Origin: Alphaproteobacteria bacterium
GTDB lineage: Bacteria > Pseudomonadota > Alphaproteobacteria > UBA9219
Direction of reading: 5' to 3'
Assembly: GCA_026225415.1 (NCBI GenBank)
Contig: JAMFSS010000003.1
Span: 122,638-186,637, forward strand
Length of the DNA: 64,000 bases
Shown: positions 9,092 through 17,753 of the stretch, in pieces
How positions within the stretch are numbered: the first letter of the stretch is position 1
Layout: each line of letters begins with the position of its first letter
Made by a program: the position numbers and the translations under genes
The notes under the pieces: model-generated
What the model was told of the DNA's origin: nothing
Database searches by the model: none
The model's input: only the letters and a program-made list of their open reading frames with translations

Positions 9092-9778
9092 ATGCAATTA
9101 GACGCCAGCGAATTAAATCTGGGAACAACCGCGACGGGCCCCGCCGGTCATGGCGTTTTTATGGAAAAACCAAAAGGCCAAGTCGATGTCGGACCCAACG
9201 GCGCCACGGTCGAAGTTTCGCTGAACACCGCCAGCCTTGCGCGTGCCGTCGCCAAAAGTGATGTGAAAGACATCCTTCAACCCGGCTCCAAATTATCCGA
9301 CATAACAGCCAAGCATGACGCGAAATATGCGGCCAGTGTCGAAAAAAGATCCGGCAGCGCTTTGGAAAAAAGCGCAATGCCGAAATTGCGCGCCAGCCGC
9401 ACCAACTATCGCCCGTTGGCGCAACAGGTAACACAACAGGCGCCAACAGCAAAACCCGCCATCGGCCCCATCGCGCGGCATAATAATCGCCAGTTGCTTC
9501 AATTGCGTGCCACATTTAATCAAATCGCCAATCGCCCGAAACAACAGGTGCATGTTTCGGTTGAAAGCATGTCGGCGGATGTGAAACAAAAAATGACGGA
9601 AAATGATATTCAAAATGGCCGCCCGCCACGTATCGCGACAAAACGCGATCAGGAAATAGCCGCATCGGTCAAGCCCAAAAAATCTTTTAAGGCATCACCC
9701 AGCCTGCAAGCCGCGCACGCAAGATGGAGCCAGGTTGATTCCTACATCAGCGGCCCAACGCTTAAGGGCAACGGTTAG
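9092..9778 (+). CDS. Hypothetical protein
   Basis: A 228-residue protein not recognised by family. It is hydrophilic with no membrane segment or signal peptide, rich in Ala, Gln, Lys and Asn, with a low-complexity Gln-rich middle. A short beta-like block near the N-terminus (GQVDVGPNGATVEVS) precedes the region SLARAVAKSDVKDIL. The ATG at 9092 follows an excellent site, AGGAAAGAGG; an ATG at 9014 is in frame but has none. The stop abuts that of the convergent hemW gene. Probably cytoplasmic. Confidence 0.65.
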   Translation: MQLDASELNLGTTATGPAGHGVFMEKPKGQVDVGPNGATVEVSLNTASLARAVAKSDVKDILQPGSKLSDITAKHDAKYAASVEKRSGSALEKSAMPKLRASRTNYRPLAQQVTQQAPTAKPAIGPIARHNNRQLLQLRATFNQIANRPKQQVHVSVESMSADVKQKMTENDIQNGRPPRIATKRDQEIAASVKPKKSFKASPSLQAAHARWSQVDSYISGPTLKGNG

Positions 9779-10921
9779 CTATTCCAGATAAGCCAAAACG
9801 GCATTCAGCCTTTGCAACCCCGCCCGTGTCGCGCGCAGGGTTGTTTCGTTTTGTGCGATATAATTCTCATTGATTAAATGCGCCAGTTTTTTGGCAGGGA
9901 TAAAATCATTCAACGCCATGCCGAATTTTTGCCGCCATTTCTGCGTATCGATTCCCTCGGCTAAACGCAACCCCATCATCACGGCTTCCTGCATCGCGGT
10001 ATGCTGATCAATCACCGTTTCCGTTTTGACTCCATGCCCTTGCGATGATGTCTGCTGCAACCAGATATCGGGTGCGCGATGATTTTCCGTTGCAACACGC
10101 GTATCGTCCTTCATATACCGCCCGTGGGCGCCGGGGCCAATTCCCAGATAATCTTCGTAATACCAATAGGTCAGATTATGTCGGCTTTCCTGCCCTGTCC
10201 GCGCATGGTTCGATATTTCATAGGCGGGCATTCCGGCGGCATCCATAATCTCCTGCGTCATTTCATACATCGCAACGGCATGATCATCGACCGCCGTTAG
10301 AACCTCGCCGCGCCGCGTGCGCGTATGAAATTGCGTGTGTGGTTCGATCGTCAGCTGATAAAGCGATAAATGATCGCCCGCCAAAGCCAATGCCTCACGC
10401 AATTCGCTCTCCCACGCCTCGGGCGTTTGTCCTTGCCGCGCATAAATCAGATCGAACGAAAAACGCGGAAAATGTTGCGCCGCCAATGCAATGGCGCGTT
10501 TGGCTTCACCGGCATCATGGGCGCGGCCCAGAAATTTTAACGAATCTTCATTCAATGATTGCACGCCCAACGACAAACGATTAACGCCCGCTTTGCGGAA
10601 ATCGGCGAATTTATCGGCTTCCACCGACGAAGGGTTGGCTTCCAGCGTGATTTCGCAATTCGTATCCACGCGCCACAACCGCGCGATGTTCTGTAATACC
10701 GATTCAACCGTCCGCGCTTCCATCAAAGACGGCGTGCCGCCACCAAAAAACACGGATGTGATATTGCGCCCCGGCATCAATGATGCGTAATGCTCCAACT
10801 CAAGCTGGTAACTTTCGCGCCACACGGCCTGGTTTTGCGTATCGCCAACATGGGAATTGAAATCGCAATAAGGGCATTTTGAAACGCAAAACGGCCAATG
10901 AACGTAAATCGCGAGATTCAT
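9779..10921 (-). CDS. hemW: HemW-like radical SAM protein
   Basis: A 380-residue radical SAM protein with the Fe-S cluster motif CVSKCPYC (Cys12, Cys16, Cys19), the following FFGGGTPS glycine motif, and the C-terminal HemW domain. HemW resembles oxygen-independent coproporphyrinogen oxidase but acts as a haem chaperone; the CxxxCxxC followed directly by DFNSH is typical of HemW. The start overlaps the ribE stop by 4 bases, so it is third in the nrdR-ribE-hemW operon. Confidence 0.92.
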   Translation of the reverse strand: MNLAIYVHWPFCVSKCPYCDFNSHVGDTQNQAVWRESYQLELEHYASLMPGRNITSVFFGGGTPSLMEARTVESVLQNIARLWRVDTNCEITLEANPSSVEADKFADFRKAGVNRLSLGVQSLNEDSLKFLGRAHDAGEAKRAIALAAQHFPRFSFDLIYARQGQTPEAWESELREALALAGDHLSLYQLTIEPHTQFHTRTRRGEVLTAVDDHAVAMYEMTQEIMDAAGMPAYEISNHARTGQESRHNLTYWYYEDYLGIGPGAHGRYMKDDTRVATENHRAPDIWLQQTSSQGHGVKTETVIDQHTAMQEAVMMGLRLAEGIDTQKWRQKFGMALNDFIPAKKLAHLINENYIAQNETTLRATRAGLQRLNAVLAYLE

Positions 10922-11505
10922 TTTTGAATCAGGCGGTCTAAATATCGCGCCATCATATCGACTTCCAGATTAACTTCATCATCCATGTGCAGTGCGCCCA
11001 ATGTCGTGGCTTGCTGTGTATGAGGAATGATGTTCACGCCAAAAAAATCATTGCTCACTTCATTCACTGTCAAGGAAACGCCATCGATGACGATAGAACC
11101 TTTGGGTGCGATAAAGCGCGTCAAATCTTTTGGCATCGAAAATTGCAAACGCAAGCTGTCGCCGTCTTGCATTCGCGACACAAGCCGGATCGTGCCATCG
11201 ACATGCCCCGTCACCAAATGGCCGCCCAACTCATCCCCCATGCGTAAGGCGGGCTCCAAATTAATTTGTGTACCGACTTTCCAGTCCTTGATTGTGGTTT
11301 TGGAAAGAGATTCAGCCGAAGCCTGAATTTGAAAACTATGATCCGTTTTCGCAATCACCGTCATGCACGCGCCCGCACAGGATATCGACGCGCCGATGGC
11401 GGTAGGGGCCAAAGACAAGGCGCGGGTTTGTATGCTCACAACCCAATCGCCATTTTTGATAATATCGGTGACACTGCCGATATCCTGAATAATGCCGGTA
11501 AACAT
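10918..11505 (-). CDS. ribE: Riboflavin synthase alpha subunit
   Basis: Riboflavin synthase makes riboflavin from two molecules of 6,7-dimethyl-8-ribityllumazine. The 195-residue protein has the two tandem lumazine-binding repeats, starting with the invariant [10 protein letters not shown], then GGHLVTGHVDG at the start of the second repeat (about residues 95-105). GVSLTVNE in the second repeat matches the family. The start overlaps the nrdR stop by one base (TGATG). Confidence 0.95.
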   Translation of the reverse strand: MFTGIIQDIGSVTDIIKNGDWVVSIQTRALSLAPTAIGASISCAGACMTVIAKTDHSFQIQASAESLSKTTIKDWKVGTQINLEPALRMGDELGGHLVTGHVDGTIRLVSRMQDGDSLRLQFSMPKDLTRFIAPKGSIVIDGVSLTVNEVSNDFFGVNIIPHTQQATTLGALHMDDEVNLEVDMMARYLDRLIQK

Positions 11506-11963
11506 CAGGTGGTTTCTTTTTTCAACGTATCGACGAAATCTTCAAAATCGCCGGGCGAACGGAAATCCTTATACACCGATGCGTAACGCACATAGGCGAC
11601 ATGATCCAGCGTACGCAACGCCTCCATCACATGCTCGCCGATTTTGGCGGTGGTAATTTCATTTTCGCCCAAGGATTCCAATTGGCGCACGACGCTGTTA
11701 GTCACCTGTTCGATGCGGTCATCATCCACGGGGCGTTTGCGCAAGGCTATCTTCATCGACCGCAATAATTTTTCGCGTTCAAAAATTTCCTTTTCGCCGT
11801 TGCTTTTCGCCACCAGCATTTCGCGCAGCTGAACCCGTTCAAAAGTCGTAAAACGCGCGCCGCAATTCCCGCAAAAACGACGCCTCCGGATGGCGGCGTT
11901 GTCTTCTGTCGGGCGGCTGTCTTTAACCTGCGTATCGTCGGTTCCGCAAAATGGGCAACGCAT
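11505..11963 (-). CDS. nrdR: Transcriptional repressor NrdR
   Basis: NrdR represses ribonucleotide reductase genes in response to ATP/dATP. The 152-residue protein has an N-terminal zinc ribbon (Cys3, Cys6, Cys31, Cys34) with RRRRFC, then the ATP-cone domain (about residues 49-139). The ORF is full length. It heads the minus-strand operon nrdR-ribE-hemW and is divergent from glyA, an order typical of alphaproteobacteria, where ribD usually also occurs but is missing here. Confidence 0.95.
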   Translation of the reverse strand: MRCPFCGTDDTQVKDSRPTEDNAAIRRRRFCGNCGARFTTFERVQLREMLVAKSNGEKEIFEREKLLRSMKIALRKRPVDDDRIEQVTNSVVRQLESLGENEITTAKIGEHVMEALRTLDHVAYVRYASVYKDFRSPGDFEDFVDTLKKETT

Positions 11964-12039
11964 TGTTTTTCCTGTGGATAAATCTTGCCGGAGTATAGCC
12001 CCTTTACGCCGATTAAATCAATCATGGACACGAGAATCA

Positions 12040-12069
12040 TTGACTTTTGCCCGTTATTCAAGGCATTAA
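12040..12069 (+). promoter_or_regulatory. Candidate promoter for the ZTP riboswitch-glyA transcript
   Basis: TTGACT (5/6 match) at 12040-12045 and CATTAA (3/6) at 12064-12069, 18-base spacer. A start near 12076 would begin the RNA just before the riboswitch. The -10 is weak. Confidence 0.4.
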
Positions 12070-12079
12070 GGGCGTCAAG

Positions 12080-12154
12080 ACACCTCTCGCGACTGGCGCA
12101 AATATGGGCAAAACCATGGGGAAGCGCAGAGGAAAACCGCCGCGCGCCTGGGCA
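12080..12154 (+). promoter_or_regulatory. ZTP (pfl motif) riboswitch
   Basis: The leader of glyA matches the pfl/ZTP riboswitch layout. The stem CCTCT (12083-12087) pairs with AGAGG (12128-12132). The conserved CGCGACTGGCG follows the 5' strand. An inner hairpin ATGG/CCAT (12104-12107 with 12114-12117) leads into GGGGAAGCG, and the conserved 3' half ends CGCGCGCCTGGGC. ZTP/ZMP signals a shortage of 10-formyl-tetrahydrofolate, and one-carbon genes such as glyA are known targets. No T-run follows, so control is probably at translation: the glyA AAAGGA site lies only about 16 bases downstream. Confidence 0.88.
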
Positions 12155-12181
12155 TGATTTTCTAACCTTAAAGGAATCCTC

Positions 12182-13486
12182 ATGACCAATTTCACTTATT
12201 CCCAAGCCGCGCTTGATCGTTTGCAAACATCGGACGCCGAAATTTTCGATGCGTTGATGCACGAAGAAACCCGCCAATCCGAAGGCATCGAACTCATCCC
12301 TTCCGAAAATTATTGCTTCCCCGAAGTTTACGCTTTGCTGGGCTCCGTCTTTAACAACAAATATTCCGAAGGTTATCCCGGCCGCCGTTATTATGGCGGA
12401 CAGGAAAACACCGACCGTATCGAAAATCTGGCCCGCGACCGCGCCAAAGCCGTGTTCCGCGCCGAACATGCCAATGTACAACCTTTGTCCGGTTGCGCGA
12501 TGAACGAAGCGGTCGATTTCGCGTTGCTCAATCCCGGCGATATGATTATGGGGATGGATTTGTCACATGGCGGCCATTTGTCACACGGCCATCCTGTTAC
12601 CAACATGGCCAAGATTTTCAAATATACCCGCTATAAATCCGAAGTGCCTTCGGGCGTAATCGATCTGGATAAGGTTCGTGCTGCTGCCTTGGCGGCGATG
12701 CCCAAAATGATCATCTGCGGTCATTCATCCTATCCGCGTGAATATGACTATGCCGGTTTCCGCAAAATCGCCGATGAAGTCGGCGCGTATCTGATGGCCG
12801 ATGTGTCGCATCTGGGCGGGTTGATTGCGGGCGGCGTGTTGCAAAACCCGCTCGATTTCGGCTTCGATGTTATGACCACCACCACGCATAAATCCTTGCG
12901 CGGCCCACGCGGCGGCATGATCTTGTGCAAAAAAGAACTCGGCGCGAAAATCGACAAATCGGTTTTCCCCGGCATGCAGGGCGGCCCGCACATGCACCAA
13001 ATCGCGGCCATTGCGACGACGCTTAAACTGGTGCAAACGGATTCTTACAAAGCCTATGCGAAACAGGTTCTGGTCAATGCGCAGGCTTTGGCGCAGGCAT
13101 TGCTGGCCGGTGGCGCGAACCTTGTCACAGGTGGCACAGAAAACCATCTGATCGTCATCAACACGCTGGCCGGTTTTGGCATTTCGGGCGACATCGCGGA
13201 AACCGCACTGGACAAAGCAGGCATTACGTTGAACAAAAACGTTATCCCCGATGATACGGCACCGCCGATGAAACCATCGGGCATCCGTTTCGGCACGCCG
13301 GCGCCAACCGCGCGCGGTATGGGCGAAGCCGAAATGAAGGCGATTGCAGGCATGATGCTGCAAATCCTGCGCGCCCCGACCGATGAAACGATGCTGGCCA
13401 AACTGCGCGAAGAAACACGCGCGATGTGCAAGCGTTTCCCCGTTCCCGGTTTGGAAAACATGCAGCCCAAAGCCATAGCAGCATAA
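12182..13486 (+). CDS. glyA: Serine hydroxymethyltransferase
   Basis: GlyA interconverts serine and glycine while loading one carbon onto tetrahydrofolate, using PLP. The 434-residue protein carries the PLP-lysine motif [14 protein letters not shown] (Lys237), [10 protein letters not shown] and [11 protein letters not shown]. The AAAGGA site is 6 bases before the ATG. The gene sits directly behind a ZTP riboswitch, so it should rise when folate one-carbon supply is low. A Trm112-like gene follows after 2 bases. Confidence 0.97.
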   Translation: MTNFTYSQAALDRLQTSDAEIFDALMHEETRQSEGIELIPSENYCFPEVYALLGSVFNNKYSEGYPGRRYYGGQENTDRIENLARDRAKAVFRAEHANVQPLSGCAMNEAVDFALLNPGDMIMGMDLSHGGHLSHGHPVTNMAKIFKYTRYKSEVPSGVIDLDKVRAAALAAMPKMIICGHSSYPREYDYAGFRKIADEVGAYLMADVSHLGGLIAGGVLQNPLDFGFDVMTTTTHKSLRGPRGGMILCKKELGAKIDKSVFPGMQGGPHMHQIAAIATTLKLVQTDSYKAYAKQVLVNAQALAQALLAGGANLVTGGTENHLIVINTLAGFGISGDIAETALDKAGITLNKNVIPDDTAPPMKPSGIRFGTPAPTARGMGEAEMKAIAGMMLQILRAPTDETMLAKLREETRAMCKRFPVPGLENMQPKAIAA

Positions 13487-13488
13487 GC

Positions 13489-13680
13489 GTGAGCCAAAAC
13501 ACACCCACCCGTCGCACCGCGCCGCATCTGCTGGAAGTGCTTGTCTGTCCCCTCACCAAAACGCAACTGCGTTATGATGCGGCGGCACAAGAATTGCTCA
13601 GCGATGCAGCCGGTCTGGCCTTTCCCATCCGCGAAGGGATTCCGGTTATGCTGGTAGATGAAGCGCGGAAGATTGGTTAA
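13489..13680 (+). CDS. Trm112-like (UPF0434) protein
   Basis: A 63-residue protein of the UPF0434/Trm112 family: [17 protein letters not shown], then [15 protein letters not shown]. Bacterial members are small zinc-ribbon-like proteins of unclear role; only one Cys is present here. I use the GTG at 13489, two bases after the glyA stop, because the only upstream ATG in frame lies deep within glyA. Translation is probably coupled to glyA. Confidence 0.8.
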   Translation: MSQNTPTRRTAPHLLEVLVCPLTKTQLRYDAAAQELLSDAAGLAFPIREGIPVMLVDEARKIG

Positions 13681-13907
13681 CGAATGAGTTTTCTTGTCCG
13701 TGATTTTACCAAAGGACGAAAAGGGTCGCAAGCGCGATTGGCGCGATGAATAAATTCCAAAGTTTCAGAATTTGGCGCAGGTATTAATGCGCGTTGCTCT
13801 GCTGGGTCGCTGATAATCACCACACCGGAAGCGGCCTGCGGATGAAAACGATCATACAGATCGTGTGACAACATTCCAAAGGGACGTCCAACAAAAGATT
13901 TTTTCAT
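13677..13907 (-). CDS. Small hypothetical protein
   Basis: A 76-residue basic protein not recognised by family. The ATG at 13907 has GGAG 7 bases upstream on the minus strand. It ends overlapping the Trm112-like gene stop by 4 bases. There is no signal peptide or membrane segment. A promoter-like pair lies upstream. It could be a genuine small gene or a chance ORF. Confidence 0.45.
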   Translation of the reverse strand: MKKSFVGRPFGMLSHDLYDRFHPQAASGVVIISDPAEQRALIPAPNSETLEFIHRANRACDPFRPLVKSRTRKLIR

Positions 13908-13931
13908 TATTTTCTCCACAGCACATAAGTA

Positions 13932-13960
13932 GAATTAGCTATTCAGGGGGTTTTTGACAA
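13932..13960 (-). promoter_or_regulatory. Candidate promoter of the 76-residue gene
   Basis: On the minus strand, TTGTCA (5/6) with a 17-base spacer to TAATTC. The -10 is poor, so support is modest. Confidence 0.25.
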
Positions 13961-13971
13961 GCCCAAGAAAC

Positions 13972-16167
13972 TTACCGCCCCTTCGTCCGATCCACAGAAT
14001 TCACCGCCTTATTGGCGCGTAGCGCCGCAATGATATTGGTGAGGTGATCAAGGTCTTTAACCTCGACATCGACCAGAATATCGAAAAATTCCGGCGTGCG
14101 GTTGGTGATCTTCATATTGGTGATATTGCCGTTATTTTTGCCAATCACGGTTGTGACGCCGCCGAATGAATGGGGCGCATTGACCAATACAATATCCAAA
14201 CGCCCGACCATCATATCGGCTTTGTCTTTTTCGTCGCTCCACCCCACATCAATCCACCGTTCGGGGGCGCGGGCAAAGCTTTCCAATGTTTCGCAATCGG
14301 TCGTGTGGATGGTCACGCCTTTGCCTGTTGTCACAATGCCCACGATAGAATCGCCGGGCAGGGGGTGGCAACAACGCGCATAATGCACCGCCATGCCGGG
14401 GATCAACCCCTTCAATGTCAAAGGCGCGTTGGTTTTTGGCCGGGCCTTCATGGCAGGCACAACGCCAATCGGCTTTTCCGGCGCCTTCAAACGGTGGTTC
14501 GGATAGGCGGCATTGAAAATTTCGCGGGCGGGCTGCAATGACGCGCCGACATTGGCCAACAAATCTTCCACCGTCGTGCTTTGGAAATTTTTGGCAATCG
14601 CGTCGAACGCTTTGTCGGAAAAATCTACGCCTTCCTGTTTGCATAATTTTTCCAAAATCGATTTGCCCAACAAAACATATTCGGTGCGTTGTTGCGTGCG
14701 GATAAATTTGCGGATACAGGCTTTGGCCTTGCCGGTAATAACAAAACGTTCCCATGCGGGGCTGGGCGTGCCACCTTTTTGCGTGACGATCTCAACCTGA
14801 TCGCCATTGCGCAATTGCGTGCGTAACGGCACCATGCGCCCATTAACCTTGGCGCCCACGCAGGCATCGCCCACGCGGCTATGGACGGCATAGGCGAAAT
14901 CGACCGGCGACGCGCCGCGCGGCAAGGCGATCAAATCGCCCTTGGGCGAAAAACAAAAAACCTGATCCTGAAAAAGTTCTAGCTTGGTGTTTTCCAGAAA
15001 TTCTTCGGGCTTCTGCACATGCTCGACGATATCCAGTAATTCGCGCAACCACCGATATTGCAAACCATCGGTGCGCGGCGCGCCCGCCTTGTATCCCCAA
15101 TGCGCGGCAACGCCCAATTCGGAAACTTCGTGCATTTCATTGGTGCGGATTTGTATTTCAATACGTTGCTGCTCCGGCCCCATAATGCCGGTATGCAATG
15201 ATTGATACTGGTTGGGCTTGGGTGTCGAAATGTAATCCTTAAACCGTCCCGGAATAACATGGTAATGGCTATGGATGACACCCAATGCCTGATAACAATA
15301 CTCAATGGACGATACAACAATGCGGAACGCCATAATGTCGGACAGCTGTTCAAACCCGACATTCTTGCGCTGCATCTTGCGCCAGATGGAATAAGGGGTT
15401 TTTTCGCGCCCTTCCAATTCCGCCTCGACGCCGTTTTTGCTCAGAACTTCTTTCAGTTCCTTCAAAACTTTGTCGGCAATGCCTTCGCCTTCGCTGCGCA
15501 AGAAATTCAAACGCGCCACGATGCTGTTGCGCGCATCGGGGTTCAATTCGGCGAAGGCCAGATCTTCCAGCTCGTCCTGCATTTTCTCAATGCCGATACG
15601 TTGCGCCAGCGGCGCATAGATATCCAAAGTCTCGCGCGCGATGCGGCGGCGCTTATCGGGATTGGCCAAATGTTTCAAGGTGCGCATATTATGCAAACGG
15701 TCAGCCAGCTTGACCAGCAACACGCGGATATCTTCCGACATGGCAACGACCAGCTTGCGGAAATTCTCCGCCTGTTTCGCCTGATCGGTTTGCAATTCAA
15801 TGCGCGATAATTTCGTAACGCCGTCAACCAACCGCGCGACATTTGGCCCGAATTGTTTCAAAATATCATCTTGCGATGCCAGCGTGTCCTCAACCGTGTC
15901 ATGCAACAACGCGGTTGCAATGGTGGTGCTGTCCATCTTCATGTCGGTCAGAATGCCCGCGACTTCCAACGGATGCGAAAAATACGGATCGCCCGACGCG
16001 CGCATCTGTGTGCCATGCGCCTGCATCGAAAAAACATAAGCGCGGTTCAGCAAATCTTCGTTAACCGTGGGGTCATAGGCGCGCACCCGCTCTACCAGCT
16101 CATACTGGCGCATCAAACGCGGACGCGGCTCGGTAACGGGGGTGATAGGCGGTTCTGGGTTTTGCAT
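13972..16167 (-). CDS. Bifunctional (p)ppGpp synthetase/hydrolase RelA/SpoT
   Basis: Makes and degrades the stringent-response alarmones (p)ppGpp. The 731-residue protein has all domains in order: HD hydrolase with HDTVED (about residues 88-93), the synthetase with GREKTPYSIWRKM, RFKDYISTPKPNQYQSLHT and the QIRT..MH..SE.G.AAHW block (about 230-370), TGS (about 405-465), a zinc-finger-like segment with ARCCHPLPGD, and a C-terminal ACT domain. An intact HD motif argues for a true bifunctional Rsh, as is usual in alphaproteobacteria. Start: ATG at 16167 behind TGAGG; a TTG at 16173 is in frame. rpoZ lies upstream, separated by a terminator. Confidence 0.95.
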   Translation of the reverse strand: MQNPEPPITPVTEPRPRLMRQYELVERVRAYDPTVNEDLLNRAYVFSMQAHGTQMRASGDPYFSHPLEVAGILTDMKMDSTTIATALLHDTVEDTLASQDDILKQFGPNVARLVDGVTKLSRIELQTDQAKQAENFRKLVVAMSEDIRVLLVKLADRLHNMRTLKHLANPDKRRRIARETLDIYAPLAQRIGIEKMQDELEDLAFAELNPDARNSIVARLNFLRSEGEGIADKVLKELKEVLSKNGVEAELEGREKTPYSIWRKMQRKNVGFEQLSDIMAFRIVVSSIEYCYQALGVIHSHYHVIPGRFKDYISTPKPNQYQSLHTGIMGPEQQRIEIQIRTNEMHEVSELGVAAHWGYKAGAPRTDGLQYRWLRELLDIVEHVQKPEEFLENTKLELFQDQVFCFSPKGDLIALPRGASPVDFAYAVHSRVGDACVGAKVNGRMVPLRTQLRNGDQVEIVTQKGGTPSPAWERFVITGKAKACIRKFIRTQQRTEYVLLGKSILEKLCKQEGVDFSDKAFDAIAKNFQSTTVEDLLANVGASLQPAREIFNAAYPNHRLKAPEKPIGVVPAMKARPKTNAPLTLKGLIPGMAVHYARCCHPLPGDSIVGIVTTGKGVTIHTTDCETLESFARAPERWIDVGWSDEKDKADMMVGRLDIVLVNAPHSFGGVTTVIGKNNGNITNMKITNRTPEFFDILVDVEVKDLDHLTNIIAALRANKAVNSVDRTKGR

Positions 16168-16203
16168 CCTCAACAGATAGCAAAAATCGGTTCACCAGTC
16201 GTT

Positions 16204-16240
16204 AACAAAAAACCCCTTTCCGTAAAGACAGAAAGGGGTT
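16204..16240 (-). terminator. Intrinsic terminator after rpoZ
   Basis: A perfect 10-bp stem AACCCCTTTC/GAAAGGGGTT (16211-16220 with 16231-16240) with a 10-base loop. On the minus strand it is followed by a run of six T. It lies between rpoZ and relA/spoT and should limit read-through. Confidence 0.85.
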
Positions 16241-16260
16241 TTGAACGGGGTCGTATAAAA

Positions 16261-16665
16261 TCAATCCTTTGTTTCGGCGTCTTCAAACGATGTGACGAGG
16301 CCGGTATTTTCTTCTTCTTCGGCCTCTTCTTCTACGGCTTCTTCGCCTTCTTCTTCGTCATCGCCGCCCATGGCGTTGATCCAGCTTTGCTGTTCGCCGG
16401 CCATCAATTCGGTTACTTCTTCTTCGGGCTGATCGGGTTCGATACGTTTTTGCAGGCTCTTGATCAGCGATTCCTTTAAACCATCAAGATCCAACTTGGT
16501 TTCGGCGATCTCGCGCAAGGCGACAACCGGGTTTTTATCGCGGTCGCGTTCCACGCGCAATTCGGCGCCTGCGCCAAGGCCGCGCGCGCGATGCGCCGCC
16601 AGCATAACAAGTTCAAAACGATTGGGGATTTGCAGAACGCAATCTTCAACGGTAACGCGTGCCAT
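16261..16665 (-). CDS. rpoZ: RNA polymerase omega subunit
   Basis: Omega helps assemble RNA polymerase and, in many proteobacteria, binds ppGpp with beta'. The 134-residue protein begins [20 protein letters not shown] and continues with the conserved LAAHRARGL and [11 protein letters not shown]. After about residue 82 it carries a long tail that becomes almost purely Glu/Asp. The start at 16665 follows AGAGGAAAAAC on the minus strand. The neighbour relA/spoT fits the classic rpoZ-spoT pairing. Confidence 0.95.
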   Translation of the reverse strand: MARVTVEDCVLQIPNRFELVMLAAHRARGLGAGAELRVERDRDKNPVVALREIAETKLDLDGLKESLIKSLQKRIEPDQPEEEVTELMAGEQQSWINAMGGDDEEEGEEAVEEEAEEEENTGLVTSFEDAETKD

Positions 16666-16981
16666 GTTTTTCCTCTTAATTCTCAATGTTCTTTCCGGTT
16701 GCGGAAAGAAGAAACGAGGGCGGAACATACATTTTTCATGGCCCCTTTGTAAAGCGGGATAATCAAAAAACGGCTCTATTCCCGTATGTATGGTACTTGT
16801 TAACGGTTGGGGTTTGGGATATAATGACGCGATTAGGTCACAAGCATCGTATTTCAGGGTGTTAGGCTTCGTTAAAATCTGATTGCCTTTTTTGGGTAAT
16901 CAGGTACAAAGTGCGCCGTTGCTCAGAATCGCGATCCAAACGCGGTTCGCAAATCCAAATTTACCGAATAGTGAGGGAAGA
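16666..16981. other. Divergent rpoZ / NYN intergenic region
   Basis: This 316-bp stretch has no convincing gene. It contains the sigma70-type promoter at 16797-16825 for the NYN gene, and in the presumed 150-base leader a small hairpin (CTGATT 16879-16884 with AATCAG 16898-16903, T-rich loop). No obvious rpoZ promoter was pinned down. Confidence 0.5.
16797..16825 (+). promoter_or_regulatory. Sigma70-type promoter of the NYN gene
   Basis: TTGTTA (4/6) at 16797-16802, a 17-base spacer, and a perfect TATAAT at 16820-16825. The transcript would carry a leader of about 150 bases. Confidence 0.7.
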
Positions 16982-17608
16982 ATGATTTTTTACAAAGAAG
17001 AACGCTCGGCCATGTTTATTGATGGCGCCAATTTATACGCTGCCGCCCGCGGTTTGGGTTTTGATATCGATTACAAGAAATTACTGGAAGTTTTCGCTGG
17101 CCGCGGTCGCCTGGTTCGCGCCTTTTATTATACGGCTTTGATCGAAAACGAAGAATATTCCCCCATTCGCCCGCTGGTCGATTGGCTGGATTATAACGGC
17201 TATTCGATGGTCACCAAACCGACCAAGGAATTCACCGACGCTTTCGGCCGCCGCAAGATCAAAGGCAATATGGATATCGAACTGGCGATCGATGTGATGG
17301 AAATGTGTGAAAAAGTTGAACATATCATCATCTTCTCGGGCGATGGCGATTTCCGCCGTCTGGTCGAAGCCGTGCAACGCAGGGGCGTGCGCGTTTCGGT
17401 TGTTTCAACCATGCGTTCCTCGCCGCCAATGGTTGCCGATGAATTGCGTCGTCAGGCCGATAATTTCATCGAATTGCAAGACATCATGCCGCATATCAGC
17501 CGCGCGCGCACCGAAGCGCCACAGGTAGCGCCACAGCCACAGCCTTCGATGAAGGATGTGACCGATAATCTGGCGACCGCCCAGGAAGAAATTCAGGAAG
17601 TCGCGTAA
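16982..17608 (+). CDS. NYN-domain protein (LabA/DUF88-like)
   Basis: A 208-residue protein with a PIN-like NYN nuclease domain. The signature acidic motifs are MFIDGANLY (about residues 11-19), KGNMDIELAIDVM and IIFSGDGDF (about 118-126), followed by PPMVADELRRQADNFIEL. The C-terminal 35 residues are Pro/Gln-rich and probably disordered. NYN proteins are thought to act on RNA. The ATG at 16982 follows GAGGGAAG. A rho-independent terminator follows. Confidence 0.9.
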   Translation: MIFYKEERSAMFIDGANLYAAARGLGFDIDYKKLLEVFAGRGRLVRAFYYTALIENEEYSPIRPLVDWLDYNGYSMVTKPTKEFTDAFGRRKIKGNMDIELAIDVMEMCEKVEHIIIFSGDGDFRRLVEAVQRRGVRVSVVSTMRSSPPMVADELRRQADNFIELQDIMPHISRARTEAPQVAPQPQPSMKDVTDNLATAQEEIQEVA

Positions 17609-17630
17609 CTAATCACCTGAAACCAATAAG

Positions 17631-17661
17631 AAAAAGGCCGGTATCATCACCGGCCTTTTTT
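17631..17661 (+). terminator. Terminator after the NYN gene
   Basis: GGCCGGT (17636-17642) pairs with ACCGGCC (17649-17655) around a 6-base loop, followed by six T. Flanking A/T runs make it bidirectional in principle. Confidence 0.9.
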
Positions 17662-17688
17662 GCATTTAGACTTGTCGGATGCTCTGTT

Positions 17689-17704
17689 TTAAGGTGGTTT
17701 TAAC
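17689..17704 (+). promoter_or_regulatory. CtrA box upstream of the first pilin-like gene
   Basis: TTAA (17689-17692), seven bases, TTAAC (17700-17704): a full match to the CtrA consensus. A conserved TAAACT at 17716-17721 fits a -10 element, which would centre the box near -32, as in CtrA-activated promoters. Confidence 0.7.
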
Positions 17705-17753
17705 CCTTTACCCCCTAAACTACAGGCCTTATTCCTTTCAAAAGGCCGTTGTT

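Noticed and set aside
11985..12185. 66-codon plus-strand frame upstream of glyA
   Set aside because: It overlies the ZTP riboswitch, whose conserved bases explain the sequence, and has no ribosome site.
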